Positions 27,603 to 37,615 of a stretch of 64,000 bases of DNA are shown piece after piece. Below the pieces are notes generated by a model. That model had not been told where the DNA came from and made no database searches. It was given only the letters and a program-made list of their open reading frames with translations. Source of the stretch: Fidelibacterota bacterium (GTDB lineage: Bacteria > Marinisomatota > Marinisomatia > Marinisomatales > S15-B10); the NCBI GenBank assembly GCA_002715465.1, contig PAYY01000013.1:49860-113859 (forward strand), written 5' to 3'. The position numbers were made by a program, and so were the translations under genes. The number at the start of each line of letters is the position of its first letter. Position 1 is the stretch's first letter.

Positions 27603-28729
27603 TTTTCCATTCCTTAAAAGATAAAGAACAACTAATTATGGTTGGTATGATGTCCGGGACATCAATGGATGGTCTTGACATATGTGTTGCTGAAATTGGG
27701 TTTGCATCTATGTCAGTTGATGTGAACTTGCTTGCATCAGATTCAATTCCATATTCAGAAGAGTTAAGAGAAAAAGTGTCAAATTGTCAAAAAGGAAACG
27801 CAGAGCTTATATCTCAGACACATTTTAACTTAGGAAGGTTTATGGCTAATGAAACAAAAAATTTCTTAAAAAAAAATAAAATATCAATAGTTGATGCTAT
27901 TGCTATGCATGGACAGACAATTTTTCATTCCAATCGTGAGTCAAGTTTTCAGATAGGTGAACCATCATTTATATCCCAAGAATTAGATGTTCCTGTAATT
28001 TCAAATTTTCGTGCTGCAGATATTTCTGTTGGAGGTACTGGTGCTCCATTGATTCCAATAATTGATAAATGGCTTTTCCAAGAAGAGGATATTGGAATTA
28101 TATGTTTAAATTTAGGAGGTATTGCAAATGTTTCATTTATTCCTGCTTCTAAATTAGATAAGCCGATTTTAGGTTTTGATACTGGTCCAGGTATGGCATT
28201 GATGGATGAGGTTATGTTAAGGCTCAGAGGTGAATATTTTGATAGAGATGGAGCTCGATGTTTAATAGGAAAATCTGATGATAGAGATGTTGAAAAATGG
28301 ATGGAACATTATTTTATTAATGCTTTACCTCCTAAATCTACAGGGCGAGATATATTTGGTCCTTCTTGGATTGAGGAAAATATTCCAAATTTAGATTTAA
28401 TAAACCTTAACGATCTAATGGCTACTTTATCTCTTTTTTCAGCAAAAAGCATAGCTTATAATTGCAAACGATTCCTACCAATGGATCTAATTAATAGAGT
28501 TATAATTTCAGGTGGTGGCATATATAATAAAGGATTAATCAATAATATCGAAAAAGAATTTTCACCAATTTCTGTAATATCTTCAGATTATTATGGATTT
28601 GATCCCTTTATGAAAGAAGCCTTAGGTTTTGCTATATTAGGTGTAGCAAACTTGAAAGGTATTCCTGCTAATGTTCCAACAGTAACAGGGGCTAAAAAAT
28701 CTGTAATATTGGGAAAAATAACTATATAA
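27599..28729 (+). CDS. anmK: Anhydro-N-acetylmuramic acid kinase
   Basis: Hydrolyses and phosphorylates 1,6-anhydroMurNAc to MurNAc-6-P, feeding the overlapping MurQ. The N-terminal GMMSGTSMDGLDI motif is diagnostic, followed by AMHGQTIFHSN, NLGGIANVSFI and GFDTGPGMALMDE, the ATPase core of the ASKHA fold. At 376 residues it is full length. The TTG start sits in a TTGA overlap with murQ. An internal ATG at 27638 would give a start just before the GMMSG motif, so the first 13 residues are uncertain. Confidence 0.95.
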   Translation: MIFHSLKDKEQLIMVGMMSGTSMDGLDICVAEIGFASMSVDVNLLASDSIPYSEELREKVSNCQKGNAELISQTHFNLGRFMANETKNFLKKNKISIVDAIAMHGQTIFHSNRESSFQIGEPSFISQELDVPVISNFRAADISVGGTGAPLIPIIDKWLFQEEDIGIICLNLGGIANVSFIPASKLDKPILGFDTGPGMALMDEVMLRLRGEYFDRDGARCLIGKSDDRDVEKWMEHYFINALPPKSTGRDIFGPSWIEENIPNLDLINLNDLMATLSLFSAKSIAYNCKRFLPMDLINRVIISGGGIYNKGLINNIEKEFSPISVISSDYYGFDPFMKEALGFAILGVANLKGIPANVPTVTGAKKSVILGKITI

Positions 28730-28732
28730 ACT

Positions 28733-30103
28733 ATGAAAGTAAATCCATTCGTTTTTAGAGAATATGATATTAGAGGAGTTGTTAAGGATGACTTTCCTTC
28801 AGAATTTATTAATTCACTTGGAAAAGCATTTGGAACATATGTAAAAAGGTTAGGAGCAAAAGAGATTTCTCTCAGTGGTGATGTTCGTCTTACTACGCCA
28901 AAATTAAAAAAAGAATTTAAAGAAGGTGTCCTCGATACAGGTATAGATGTTATTGATATTGGAATTTTACCAACTCCAGTTAACTATTATAGCATGTGGA
29001 AACTTGGTGTAGGAGCTGCAGTACAAATTACAGGTAGTCATAATCCAGCGGAGATGAATGGATTTAAAATGTCAATAAATAAAAGTGCTGTTTATGGAGA
29101 ACAAATACAGAAATTAAAAACTTTAATTGAAAGAGAAGATTTTGAAAGTGGGACTGGTACAGAAGTTAGGTACAAATTGATTGATGAATATATTGAGATG
29201 ATTCAAAAAAAAATTAGACTAGAAAGATCAATGAACCTTGTTATTGATTGTGGAAATGCTGCTGCTTGTTTGGCGGCACCTCAGATTTTTGATGGCTTAG
29301 GTGCAGATGTCACTGGATTATTTTGCGATATTGATGGAAGTTTTCCTAATCATCATCCAGATCCTACTGTAATTGAAAACATCTCTAAGCTTATTTCAAC
29401 TATGAAACAAGGTGGATTCGAAGCAGGTATTGCTTATGATGGAGATGCAGATCGTTTGGGTTTAGTTGATGAAAAAGGAAGAATTATATTTGCAGATCAA
29501 ATTATGGCTTTAATGTTGCCTGAGATAGTTAAGAAAGATGAAGAAATACTTTTTGATATAAAATGTTCACAAGGACTTGAAGAAGAAATAGTTCGATTAG
29601 GTGGGAAACCAATTATTTGGAAAACTGGACATTCTTTAATCAAGGAGAAGATGAAAGAGCTTTCTTGTAAATTTGGAGGAGAGATGAGCGGTCATATTTT
29701 TTTTGCTGATGATTATTTTGGTTTTGATGATGCTATTTACGCCTCAGCAAGATTAATTCAGATGCTCTCTCGTCAAGACAAAAAACTCTCTGATTTAGTT
29801 TCTGAACTTCCTCAGTATTATTCTACTCCTGAAATTAGATTGAACTGTTCCGATGATCAGGAAAAATTTAGAATCAATGAAAAAGCGAAAATTTATTTTA
29901 AAGAGAACTATGATTGTCTTGATATTGATGGGGTGAGAGTGAAATTTTCGGATGGATGGGGATTAGTAAGGGCGTCTAATACCCAACCTGTTATTGTCTG
30001 CCGTTTTGAATCAAAAACTGAAGAGCGTACTAAAGAAATACAAGAATTGATATTGAATAAGATAAAAGATTTTGGTGAGGTTGATGTTTCTGATGTCTCC
30101 TGA
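28733..30103 (+). CDS. Phosphomannomutase/phosphoglucomutase
   Basis: Alpha-D-phosphohexomutase (AlgC/ManB type) interconverting 1- and 6-phosphates of mannose or glucose for nucleotide-sugar synthesis. Phosphoserine loop TGSHNP at 100-105 (Ser102), Mg-binding loop DGDADR at 236-241, sugar-binding GEMSGH at 316-321, and the phosphate-binding C-terminal domain (RASNTQPVIVCRFESK). The 456-residue length fits. It stands 3 bases after anmK and overlaps the next gene by 11 bases. The phosphoglucose/phosphomannose isomerase two genes on supports a mannose/glucose role. Confidence 0.92.
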   Translation: MKVNPFVFREYDIRGVVKDDFPSEFINSLGKAFGTYVKRLGAKEISLSGDVRLTTPKLKKEFKEGVLDTGIDVIDIGILPTPVNYYSMWKLGVGAAVQITGSHNPAEMNGFKMSINKSAVYGEQIQKLKTLIEREDFESGTGTEVRYKLIDEYIEMIQKKIRLERSMNLVIDCGNAAACLAAPQIFDGLGADVTGLFCDIDGSFPNHHPDPTVIENISKLISTMKQGGFEAGIAYDGDADRLGLVDEKGRIIFADQIMALMLPEIVKKDEEILFDIKCSQGLEEEIVRLGGKPIIWKTGHSLIKEKMKELSCKFGGEMSGHIFFADDYFGFDDAIYASARLIQMLSRQDKKLSDLVSELPQYYSTPEIRLNCSDDQEKFRINEKAKIYFKENYDCLDIDGVRVKFSDGWGLVRASNTQPVIVCRFESKTEERTKEIQELILNKIKDFGEVDVSDVS

Positions 30104-31067
30104 AATTTTTAGCAGACGCTTAAATGCATATCAAGAATTGATTAATCTTTCTTTATTGGAAATTGTTAAAGGATTAGAACCAAACTATCTTTATAATCCA
30201 ATTCGTTATGTTCTCTCTGGCCAAGGTAAGCGACTTAGACCAGCATTAGTATTTGTTACTGCTGATGGTTTTGGAGTAGATGAAAATCGTACTCTTCCTG
30301 CAGCTATGGCTGTTGAGATTCTTCATAATTTTTCTCTTGTACATGATGATATTATGGATAATGATGATTTTAGACACGGTAAGCAAACAGTGCACCAACG
30401 TTGGGATATTTCAACAGCTATACTAGCTGGTGATGGAATTTTTTGCTTAGCCTATGATCAATTAAATCGTCTTGATGGGCTAACATCTTCATATTTGAAA
30501 ATATTTTCTAATTCAACTATTCGACTTTGTGAGGGACAGGCTTTAGATAAGGATTTTGAATCCCGTCAAAAAGTTAGTTTAGATGAATATTTAGAAATGG
30601 TTTCTCTTAAAACGGGAACTCTTTTATCACTATGTTGCAAATTAGGTGGAATACTAGGAGGTGCCTCCGATCATCAAATTAATTCTCTTGGGGAATTTGG
30701 ACTACAACTTGGAAAAGCTTTTCAAATACAAGATGATATTCTTGAAATATATTCAAATGTGAAAGATATGGGAAAAAGTTTAGGAAGTGATATTCTAACT
30801 GATAAAAAAACATTTTTAACTATTAAAGCAGCTGAAATGAATCCATCAGAGTGGTATAGTTTTAAAAAAGGTCTTAAAGATTATTCTTTGATAGAAAGTA
30901 GATTGAAAATGAGAAATTATTTTGAAATTCAAAAAATTTTAGAAGATGCGAGGTTAGCATTACGTTCTCTTTCTGATGATTCCCTTCTAATTTTAAATGA
31001 ATTACCAAAAAAAGTTCAACATAATCTTACTTCTTTTCTTGAATTTTTGATGCAGAGAAAAAATTGA
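30093..31067 (+). CDS. Polyprenyl diphosphate synthase (trans-isoprenyl)
   Basis: Condenses isopentenyl diphosphate units onto an allylic primer. The first Asp-rich motif DDIMD is at 85-89 and the second is QIQDDILEIY, with GQGKRLRPALV near residue 43. The chain length (farnesyl, geranylgeranyl or octaprenyl) cannot be decided from sequence alone; residues upstream of DDIMD (EILHNFSLVH) include Phe80, which may limit product length. ATG at 30093 overlaps the mutase by 11 bases; a TTG at 30072 would add seven unlikely residues. Overlaps the next gene by a TTGA. Confidence 0.92.
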   Translation: MSPEIFSRRLNAYQELINLSLLEIVKGLEPNYLYNPIRYVLSGQGKRLRPALVFVTADGFGVDENRTLPAAMAVEILHNFSLVHDDIMDNDDFRHGKQTVHQRWDISTAILAGDGIFCLAYDQLNRLDGLTSSYLKIFSNSTIRLCEGQALDKDFESRQKVSLDEYLEMVSLKTGTLLSLCCKLGGILGGASDHQINSLGEFGLQLGKAFQIQDDILEIYSNVKDMGKSLGSDILTDKKTFLTIKAAEMNPSEWYSFKKGLKDYSLIESRLKMRNYFEIQKILEDARLALRSLSDDSLLILNELPKKVQHNLTSFLEFLMQRKN

Positions 31068-32116
31068 CTTTTGATTTAAAAAAGATAGATCCAAAAAATA
31101 TGTACACCCAAATTTTCAGTTTTCCTGATCAGTTAAAAAATGCCTTAAATATTGGAATTAATCATCACCCCAAAATAAGGGATGTCAATATAACAAGCGT
31201 AGTAATAGCTGGCATGGGTGGTTCTGGTATTGGAGGAGAATTAATCAAGGCATTAACTGCTGATTCAGTGACTATCCCAATTGAAATAGTGAAGGATTAC
31301 AATATTCCTTTTTGGGTTAGTTCCTCTACACTTGTAATATGCATCAGCTATTCTGGTAATACTGAAGAAACTCTATCATGTTACAACCAAGCTTTAGTGA
31401 GGGGCGCAAAAGTTTTAGGCATTACTAGTGGGGGTGAGCTATTGTCTAAATTAAAAAAGGATAGATGTGACTTTATCAATATTGGAGATGGAAATCCTCC
31501 CAGAGCTTCTCTTGGTTATCTTGCAATTCCAGCCTTAATCTATTTATGTGATTTAGGACTATGTGCTGAAAGAATTAAAGATGAAATTTCCCATTCCGTT
31601 TTATTTCTTTTAGAAATAAGAGAATCTTTTTCTAAGCAATCAAAATCTAATCCTGCAATGAATCTTGCGATGAAAATATATGATTCAATTCCAATTATTT
31701 ATGGTGATGCTCGATATACAGAATTCGTTGCTTTAAGGTTAAGAGGTCAGTTGGAAGAAAATGCTAAAATGCTAGGTTTTCATCATACTCTTCCAGAAAT
31801 GAACCATAATGAAATTGTTGGTTACTATAATAATCCAATGCTTTTAAAGAAAATTGGAATTATTTGGTTAATAGATAAGAGTCAACATTCAGGCTCTAGC
31901 TTAAGGCAATCACTAACCAAGGATCTTATTAGAGATACTGTAAAATATCAGGAAGAAATTATTAGTATAGGAAATTCTATTACTGAAAGGTTATTATACC
32001 TCCTTAATTTTTGTGATTGGGTAAGTTATTGGTGTGCTATTTTACATGATACCGATCCAACACCAGTAAAGCTTATTGAAGAGTTAAAACAAAAACTCTA
32101 TGAAAATAGAGATTAG
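31064..32116 (+). CDS. Bifunctional phosphoglucose/phosphomannose isomerase
   Basis: Two-SIS-domain sugar phosphate isomerase (350 residues) interconverting glucose-6-P, fructose-6-P and mannose-6-P. Motifs: VIAGMGGSGIGGELIKAL (phosphate loop), CISYSGNTEETLSCY, and LPEMNHNEIVGY, which marks the bifunctional PGI/PMI family known mainly from archaea and some bacteria. TTG start inside a TTGA overlap with the polyprenyl synthase. With the phosphomannomutase upstream it could supply mannose-1-P for glycan or GDP-mannose synthesis. Confidence 0.92.
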   Translation: MTFDLKKIDPKNMYTQIFSFPDQLKNALNIGINHHPKIRDVNITSVVIAGMGGSGIGGELIKALTADSVTIPIEIVKDYNIPFWVSSSTLVICISYSGNTEETLSCYNQALVRGAKVLGITSGGELLSKLKKDRCDFINIGDGNPPRASLGYLAIPALIYLCDLGLCAERIKDEISHSVLFLLEIRESFSKQSKSNPAMNLAMKIYDSIPIIYGDARYTEFVALRLRGQLEENAKMLGFHHTLPEMNHNEIVGYYNNPMLLKKIGIIWLIDKSQHSGSSLRQSLTKDLIRDTVKYQEEIISIGNSITERLLYLLNFCDWVSYWCAILHDTDPTPVKLIEELKQKLYENRD

Positions 32117-32183
32117 TTTTTCTTAAGATAGTTGTTTTCAGATTTATGTTCAATTAAATTAAAGTATAATTCAATCATACTAT

Positions 32184-32732
32184 ATGATACCTGTAGAAGT
32201 AACAAAAATTTCATTCTATCCGCCAAGTAAAGGCTATGCGGTATTCCTACAAGAAATAGCTGGGGAGAATCGAAAACTTCCTGTTATTGTTGGGTCATTT
32301 GAAGCTCAATCAATAGCTCTTGCTATGGAAAAAGTTGACACGCCTAGACCAATGACCCACGATCTTTTAACTTCTATTCTTGAAGAAATGGAAATTCATG
32401 TTAAAGCTGTAATTATCACAGATTTATCGGAAGGTACTTTTTATGCTGGTATTCGTATAGATCTTAATGGAGAAGATGAAACAGAAGTTGATTCTCGTCC
32501 ATCTGATGCTATTGCAGTTGCATTGAGGCTCGGTATACCGATTTTTGTTGAAGATATAGTAATGAAAGAAGCTAGTGTAAATGGAGAAGATTACTCTGGT
32601 GGTAGTTTTGAGGAATTAGTTCATGGCCATGACAATAATAAACAAAAAATTCTTGAGGAAAAACTAAAAAAAGCTATAGATGATGAAGAATATGAAAAAG
32701 CTGCTGAAATTAGAGATCAACTTGCCAAATAA
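32184..32732 (+). CDS. Bifunctional nuclease (BFN/DUF151) domain protein with UVR motif
   Basis: 182 residues. The N-terminal 135 or so form the DUF151/BFN domain (LPVIVGSFEAQSIALAME, TRPMTHDL-like PRPMTHDLLTSILE, SRPSDAIAVALRLG). Plant and bacterial relatives have been described with DNase/RNase activity, but the physiological role in bacteria is unclear. A C-terminal UVR motif (KLKKAIDDEEYEKAAEIRDQL), the UvrB-UvrC interaction helix pair, follows. This architecture is common in FCB bacteria. Convergent with rnc, 19 bases apart. Confidence 0.88.
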   Translation: MIPVEVTKISFYPPSKGYAVFLQEIAGENRKLPVIVGSFEAQSIALAMEKVDTPRPMTHDLLTSILEEMEIHVKAVIITDLSEGTFYAGIRIDLNGEDETEVDSRPSDAIAVALRLGIPIFVEDIVMKEASVNGEDYSGGSFEELVHGHDNNKQKILEEKLKKAIDDEEYEKAAEIRDQLAK

Positions 32733-32751
32733 AGAAAAGTACAACAAGTAT

Positions 32752-33483
32752 TTAGTTGGTTTTTATTTTTATTAAAGTTTTTTCGGCAGCTATTTGCTCT
32801 GCTGCCTTTTTTGTGGGTGCTGAAGCTGAACTGAAAGTAGATGAACCTAAATGTACTTCTACTTTAAATACTTTTTCGTGATCAGGTCCTTCAGTATCAG
32901 CAACAATGAAACGTGGTGTTTTTAAAGAATTAGCTTGACAGTATTCTATCAATTTTCCTTTAAAATTAATTGTTTTCCATGCCTCATGACGATTTTTCCA
33001 CACAGTTTTTTTAACTAAATCAATACAAGGATTTATACCACCGTCTAATTTTATAGCGCCTATTAATGCTTCAAAAACATTACATAGTTGTTTTTCATAA
33101 TTTTTTTTTATTTTTAGATTAAGTGATGATCCCGAGATAATATATTTTAGTAAATCAAGTTGATGTCCCATTTTAGAAAGAAAAGATTTCTGTACTAAAC
33201 TAGCTCTTTTTTCAGTTAAGAATCCTTCACCAGCTTGAGGAAATTCTATAAAAAGCATCTCAGAAATAATATGATCAAGAATTGCATCTCCTAAAAATTC
33301 TAATTGTTCATAATTCTTTGAAGCTTTTGTTTCTTTAGACTTATGAGTTAATGCCGCATTCAAAAGTGAAGGGTTTTGAAAAAAATACCCCAAACTATTT
33401 TGAAGTTGATAAAGAGATTTGTCTTTACGTAAAAATCGCCAGGATATTAATCTATGGATATAAATAATTTGGTTTAAACCCAT
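32752..33483 (-). CDS. rnc: Ribonuclease III
   Basis: Cleaves double-stranded RNA, including rRNA precursors. The RNase III signature NYEQLEFLGDAILD spans about residues 57-70, with the second acidic cluster at CNVFEALIGAIKLDGG. A double-stranded RNA-binding domain forms the C-terminus (LIEYCQAN ... KKAAEQIAAEKTLIKI). It is the last gene of the fatty-acid cluster and overlaps fabF by 10 bases; acpP-fabF-rnc is a widespread order. The start at 33483 follows from that overlap, though the first 20 or so residues are poorly conserved. Confidence 0.95.
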   Translation of the reverse strand: MGLNQIIYIHRLISWRFLRKDKSLYQLQNSLGYFFQNPSLLNAALTHKSKETKASKNYEQLEFLGDAILDHIISEMLFIEFPQAGEGFLTEKRASLVQKSFLSKMGHQLDLLKYIISGSSLNLKIKKNYEKQLCNVFEALIGAIKLDGGINPCIDLVKKTVWKNRHEAWKTINFKGKLIEYCQANSLKTPRFIVADTEGPDHEKVFKVEVHLGSSTFSSASAPTKKAAEQIAAEKTLIKIKTN

Positions 33484-34712
33484 TGCTTTAAAATAATAAC
33501 TGCATTATGACCTCCAAACCCAAATGAATTCGACATAGCTACTTCAACTTTTCTTTCCACTGAAAAATTAGGTGTATAATTTAGATCACATTCTGGATCA
33601 GGTATTTCGTAATTGATAGTAGGTGGTATTTTATTTTCAAGAATTGAGAGCGTACTTATAATTGCTTCAATACCACCACTTGCTCCTAAAAGATGACCGG
33701 TCATTGACTTTGTTGAACTAACACTAATTTTTTTTGCATGAGCTCCAAAAACTTTTCGAATCGCTTTAGTCTCATTTTTATCATTAAATGGTGTAGAGGT
33801 GCCATGTGCATTAATATAATCCACATCCTTTTCATTTATTTTTGAATCTATTATTGCTCTTTTCATAGCTCTTACAGCGCCTTCTCCACCTGGCGGAGGT
33901 GCTGTAATATGATAAGCATCTCCAGTAGCTCCATACCCAGCAACTTCTCCAAATATTTTTGCGTTACGTGCTATTGCATGATTAGCTTCTTCAAGTATCA
34001 GAACACCAGATCCTTCTCCCATAACAAAACCATCTCGATTTTTATCAAAAGGTTTAGATGCTTTTTCTGGATTATCATTGTTTAGGGAAAGAGCTTTCAT
34101 GTTTGTAAATCCAGCATATGCAATTGGAGTAATAGCTGCTTCTGAGCCACCTGTGAGAATTATATCAGCATCATTACTTTGAATTAATCTGTAAGCATCT
34201 CCTATTGCATTAGTCGCACTAGCACATGCTGAAACAACACTATAATTAGGTCCCTTCATACCCCAACGAATAGAAATATGACCTGGTGCAATATCTGGAA
34301 TAAACATAGGTATAAAAAAAGGTGAGACAGCTCTTGGTCCACGGGCTAACATTTTTCTATTTTGTTGTTCCATAGTTGTTAAACCACCTACACCCGAACC
34401 TAAAATTACGCCGAATCTGTCCATATTTGGGATGCCAGCCTCTAATTCAGCGTTGACCAAAGCTTCTTGAGCTGCTAGTATTGCATAAATTGCAAAATCA
34501 TCAAGTTTAGTTAGTTCTTTTCTATCAAAGAAACTCTCTAGATCAAGATCTTTTATTTCACCACCAATTTTTACAGCAAAACTAGTAGTATCAAACTTAC
34601 TTATTTTGGATATTCCACTTTTTCCAGCTAGTATGGACTCCCATAAGTGACGAACTCCTAAACCGAATGGAGAAACAGCCCCCATTCCTGTTACAACGAC
34701 ACGACGGGACAC
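33474..34712 (-). CDS. fabF: 3-oxoacyl-[ACP] synthase II
   Basis: Elongating ketosynthase of type II fatty acid synthesis. Catalytic triad Cys163 (SACASA), His303 (NAHGTSTPFND) and His340 (KSMTGHLLGASGG). The 412 residues are standard, with the gatekeeper segment SNSFGFGGHNA at the end. It is 5 bases downstream of acpP and overlaps rnc, so it is inside the yceD-to-rnc operon. Confidence 0.97.
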   Translation of the reverse strand: MSRRVVVTGMGAVSPFGLGVRHLWESILAGKSGISKISKFDTTSFAVKIGGEIKDLDLESFFDRKELTKLDDFAIYAILAAQEALVNAELEAGIPNMDRFGVILGSGVGGLTTMEQQNRKMLARGPRAVSPFFIPMFIPDIAPGHISIRWGMKGPNYSVVSACASATNAIGDAYRLIQSNDADIILTGGSEAAITPIAYAGFTNMKALSLNNDNPEKASKPFDKNRDGFVMGEGSGVLILEEANHAIARNAKIFGEVAGYGATGDAYHITAPPPGGEGAVRAMKRAIIDSKINEKDVDYINAHGTSTPFNDKNETKAIRKVFGAHAKKISVSSTKSMTGHLLGASGGIEAIISTLSILENKIPPTINYEIPDPECDLNYTPNFSVERKVEVAMSNSFGFGGHNAVIILKQWV

Positions 34713-34717
34713 AGAAT

Positions 34718-34951
34718 CTAGCTAGAATGGGAATCTATATAATCTACTGCTGAACCTACTGTAGTAAGTTTTTCAGCTTCCTCATCAGGAATTTCCATAC
34801 CGAATTCTTCTTCTAACTGCATAATTAATTCTACAGTATCTAAGGAATCGGCACCAAGATCATCAACAAAGGAAGCTTCAGTGGTGATTTTTTCTTCATC
34901 AGCACCTAGCTTGTCCATGATCACTTCTTTTACTTTGTCAAAACTGGACAT
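34718..34951 (-). CDS. acpP: Acyl carrier protein
   Basis: 77-residue acidic protein that carries acyl chains on 4'-phosphopantetheine. The attachment serine is Ser36 in [13 protein letters not shown], an almost invariant sequence. It lies between fabG and fabF. A good ribosome-binding site (GGAGGG on the minus strand, about 10 bases before the ATG) suits the high expression expected of ACP. Confidence 0.97.
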   Translation of the reverse strand: MSSFDKVKEVIMDKLGADEEKITTEASFVDDLGADSLDTVELIMQLEEEFGMEIPDEEAEKLTTVGSAVDYIDSHSS

Positions 34952-34966
34952 GAATATAATCCCTCC

Positions 34967-35704
34967 TTACATGTGTAAACCGCCATTTACAGCGATTGTT
35001 TGACCCGTAATGTAACCTGCCTCATTCGAACTGAGAAATAGTGCGGTTTCAGCAATTTCGGAAACCTTTCCAATTCTTCTCAGCGGTATATTTTTTATTA
35101 TATCCTCTTTTAACGTTTCATTTAAAGAGGATACCATATCAGTATCAATATAACCTGGCGCTATTGCATTAACAGTAATATTTCTAGATGCAAATTCTCT
35201 AGCGGCAGTTTTAGTTAATCCAATAATTCCAGCTTTAGATGCTGAATAATTAGATTGGCCTGCGTTGCCCATTATTCCAGACACTGAACTAATATTAATT
35301 ATTCTTCCAAAACGCTTTTTCATCATAGAAGGTATAACAGCTTTAATGCCATTAAAACAACCCTTTAAATTAATACTTATTACTGAATCCCAATCTTTTT
35401 CTTTCATTCTAAGCATAAGATTATCTTTAACAATACCAGCATTATTTACAAGGATGTCAATTTCACCATATTTTTCAGTTGTCTTTTTAACAGCGTCAGC
35501 AAAATCAATTGTGTTAGAAACATCTAATCTAATTGCTTGGGCTTTACCTCCTTCTTTTTTTATTTCTGAAACGATATTTTCTAAATCTTCAATTGTCCGG
35601 CTTGCACAAGTAACTCTAATATTATTTTTTGCAAAAAGTTTAGCAATTGCAAGACCAATTCCTTTTGATGCTCCTGAGATAAAAGCATTTTTCTGCTCAG
35701 ACAA
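34967..35704 (-). CDS. fabG: 3-oxoacyl-[ACP] reductase
   Basis: NADPH-dependent short-chain dehydrogenase for the first reduction in fatty acid elongation. Cofactor loop GASKGIG at 11-17, NNAG at 87-90, and catalytic Ser140, Tyr153 and Lys157 (YSASK). The C-terminal TGQTIAVNGGLHM is the standard FabG ending. It overlaps fabD by 8 bases and precedes acpP by 15 bases. Confidence 0.97.
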   Translation of the reverse strand: MSEQKNAFISGASKGIGLAIAKLFAKNNIRVTCASRTIEDLENIVSEIKKEGGKAQAIRLDVSNTIDFADAVKKTTEKYGEIDILVNNAGIVKDNLMLRMKEKDWDSVISINLKGCFNGIKAVIPSMMKKRFGRIINISSVSGIMGNAGQSNYSASKAGIIGLTKTAAREFASRNITVNAIAPGYIDTDMVSSLNETLKEDIIKNIPLRRIGKVSEIAETALFLSSNEAGYITGQTIAVNGGLHM

Positions 35705-36623
35705 TTTTTAATTCCTTAATTTGTTCATATTTTTCTACGCCTCTTGTTTTTAGGGATCGATCAATTCGGCGATTTAAACCCTGTAAAACACGGCCAGGAC
35801 CAACTTCAATATAATCATCTACACCACTTTTCCTGAGGTTAAAAATAGTTTCAGACCAGTAAACAGGATTGTCTATTTGACTAATTAGATTTTTTAGAAT
35901 TAATTTAGGTTTAGTCACTTGTTGTGCTACTACATTCATTACAATAGGAAAATTTGCTTTCTTTAAGGTTATTTCATATAGGGCGTTTTTTAGAGTTGAT
36001 TTTGCTGCGGACATATAGGGGGAGTGAAATGCTCCACTAACATTTAATTTAATGGCTTTTTTTGCTCCCTTAGCATCAGCTAATTCAATAACACGATTTA
36101 TAGCACCAATATGGCCAGAGACTACGATTTGATCTTGGCAATTAAGATTAGCAGGTACGACAACTTGCTTATTTGTTGAAGCAGTTTCGCATATCTTTGA
36201 TACTTTTGAGGCATCTAATCCCACAATTGCCGCCATACTCCCTATATTATTATGACTTAACATACTCATAGCTTTTCCTCGGATTTTAACTAATCTAAGC
36301 CCATCTTCAAAATTAAAAACACCAGCAATAGTTAAGGCTGAATACTCTCCAAGACTATGACCAGCTACAAATGAGGGTTTAACATCATTTTTTATTAATA
36401 GCTCGGCTATAATCATACTTAATACAAAAATTGCAGGTTGAGTAAATTCTGTTTGTCTAAGTTTTTCATCAGGGCCATAAAAAGAAAGGTTTGCAAGATC
36501 CATGCCCATAATATCATTTGCCTTTTCATAACGTTCTTTTGCGTGTTTTGAAGCATTAAATAAATCTTTTCCCATGCCTACTTTTTGTGACCCTTGTCCA
36601 GGGAACAAAAATGCTCTACTCAT
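35697..36623 (-). CDS. fabD: Malonyl-CoA:ACP transacylase
   Basis: Loads malonate from CoA to ACP. The catalytic serine is Ser90 in GHSLGEYSAL, with QGSQ (10-13) forming the oxyanion region and GAFHSPYM holding the catalytic His. The ATG at 36623 (MSRAFLFPGQGSQ) overlaps the fabH stop as ATGA. A longer in-frame extension to 36659 lies inside fabH and is not supported by family alignment. Length 308 is normal. Confidence 0.96.
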   Translation of the reverse strand: MSRAFLFPGQGSQKVGMGKDLFNASKHAKERYEKANDIMGMDLANLSFYGPDEKLRQTEFTQPAIFVLSMIIAELLIKNDVKPSFVAGHSLGEYSALTIAGVFNFEDGLRLVKIRGKAMSMLSHNNIGSMAAIVGLDASKVSKICETASTNKQVVVPANLNCQDQIVVSGHIGAINRVIELADAKGAKKAIKLNVSGAFHSPYMSAAKSTLKNALYEITLKKANFPIVMNVVAQQVTKPKLILKNLISQIDNPVYWSETIFNLRKSGVDDYIEVGPGRVLQGLNRRIDRSLKTRGVEKYEQIKELKIV

Positions 36624-37615
36624 ATACATTTTCCCCAACGAATTAGCATTGCACCCCAAGTAAATCCAGCGCCAAAAGCTGATAAGAGTAATAAATCTCC
36701 TTTTTCCAATCTTTTATTTAATACAGCTTCACTTAAACCGATAGGTATTGTTCCAGCTGTAGTATTAGCAACTTTTTCTATATTTACTAGGACTTGGTCT
36801 TTATTTAACCCAAGACGTTTGGCGCTTGCTTCAATTATTCGTTTATTAGCTTGATGTGGTATAAATAATTTTAAATCTTTTGCTGAAAGGCCATTTTTCT
36901 TTAGAATTATTTCTGAAGCATCTACCATTCCTCGTACAGCTGATTTATATACCTCGCGACCATCCTGTTTAACATAATGAAGACGTTGATCAACTGTTTT
37001 TTTGCTAGTAGGTTGGTGACTTCCACCTCCTGGTATATATAGTTTATTTGCTCCGCTCCCATCTGTGTAGAGTATAGAATCCATTATGCCATACTCACCA
37101 TTAGTAGCTTGAACAAGACTAGCTCCAGCTCCATCTCCAAATAGAACACATGTTGATCTATCTTCGTAATCTATTACTGATGACATAGTATCTGCACCAA
37201 TAACTAAAATTTTTTGGTGTTTACCAGAAGCTATAAGCCCAGCTGCTGTTTCAAGAGAAAAAATATAACCTGAACATGCTGCACTGAGATCAAAGGCCCA
37301 AGCATTTTTTGCATCAATTGCATTTTGAACTAGAGCAGCTGTTGATGGAAAAAACATATCTGGAGTAACAGTTGCAACAATTATTACATCAATTTCTTTT
37401 GGATTAAGTTTTGTTTTATTAAGAATTTCTTGAGCTGAATTAATACACATGTCAGAAGTTGCTTCATTATCACCAACTATATGTCGTTCAACAATGCCTG
37501 TTCTGCTTTTTATCCATTCATGAGAAGTATCTAATGTTTTTTCTAATTCATAATTAGATAGAATTCTTTTAGGAAGATAGTGACCAACTGCTGTAATACT
37601 TGCTTTTTTTGTCAT
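36620..37615 (-). CDS. fabH: 3-oxoacyl-[ACP] synthase III
   Basis: Starts fatty acid synthesis by condensing an acyl-CoA primer with malonyl-ACP. Catalytic Cys114 (LSAACSGYIFS), the His in FIPHQANKRI and the Asn in VANTTAGTIP form the triad. The 331-residue length fits. It overlaps plsX by 4 bases and fabD by 4, so translation is probably coupled across all three. Confidence 0.96.
   Translation of the reverse strand: MTKKASITAVGHYLPKRILSNYELEKTLDTSHEWIKSRTGIVERHIVGDNEATSDMCINSAQEILNKTKLNPKEIDVIIVATVTPDMFFPSTAALVQNAIDAKNAWAFDLSAACSGYIFSLETAAGLIASGKHQKILVIGADTMSSVIDYEDRSTCVLFGDGAGASLVQATNGEYGIMDSILYTDGSGANKLYIPGGGSHQPTSKKTVDQRLHYVKQDGREVYKSAVRGMVDASEIILKKNGLSAKDLKLFIPHQANKRIIEASAKRLGLNKDQVLVNIEKVANTTAGTIPIGLSEAVLNKRLEKGDLLLLSAFGAGFTWGAMLIRWGKCI

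Noticed and set aside
32733..32751. Possible bidirectional terminator between BFN and rnc
   Set aside because: Only a 4-bp CAAC/GTTG pairing with a large loop; too weak to call.
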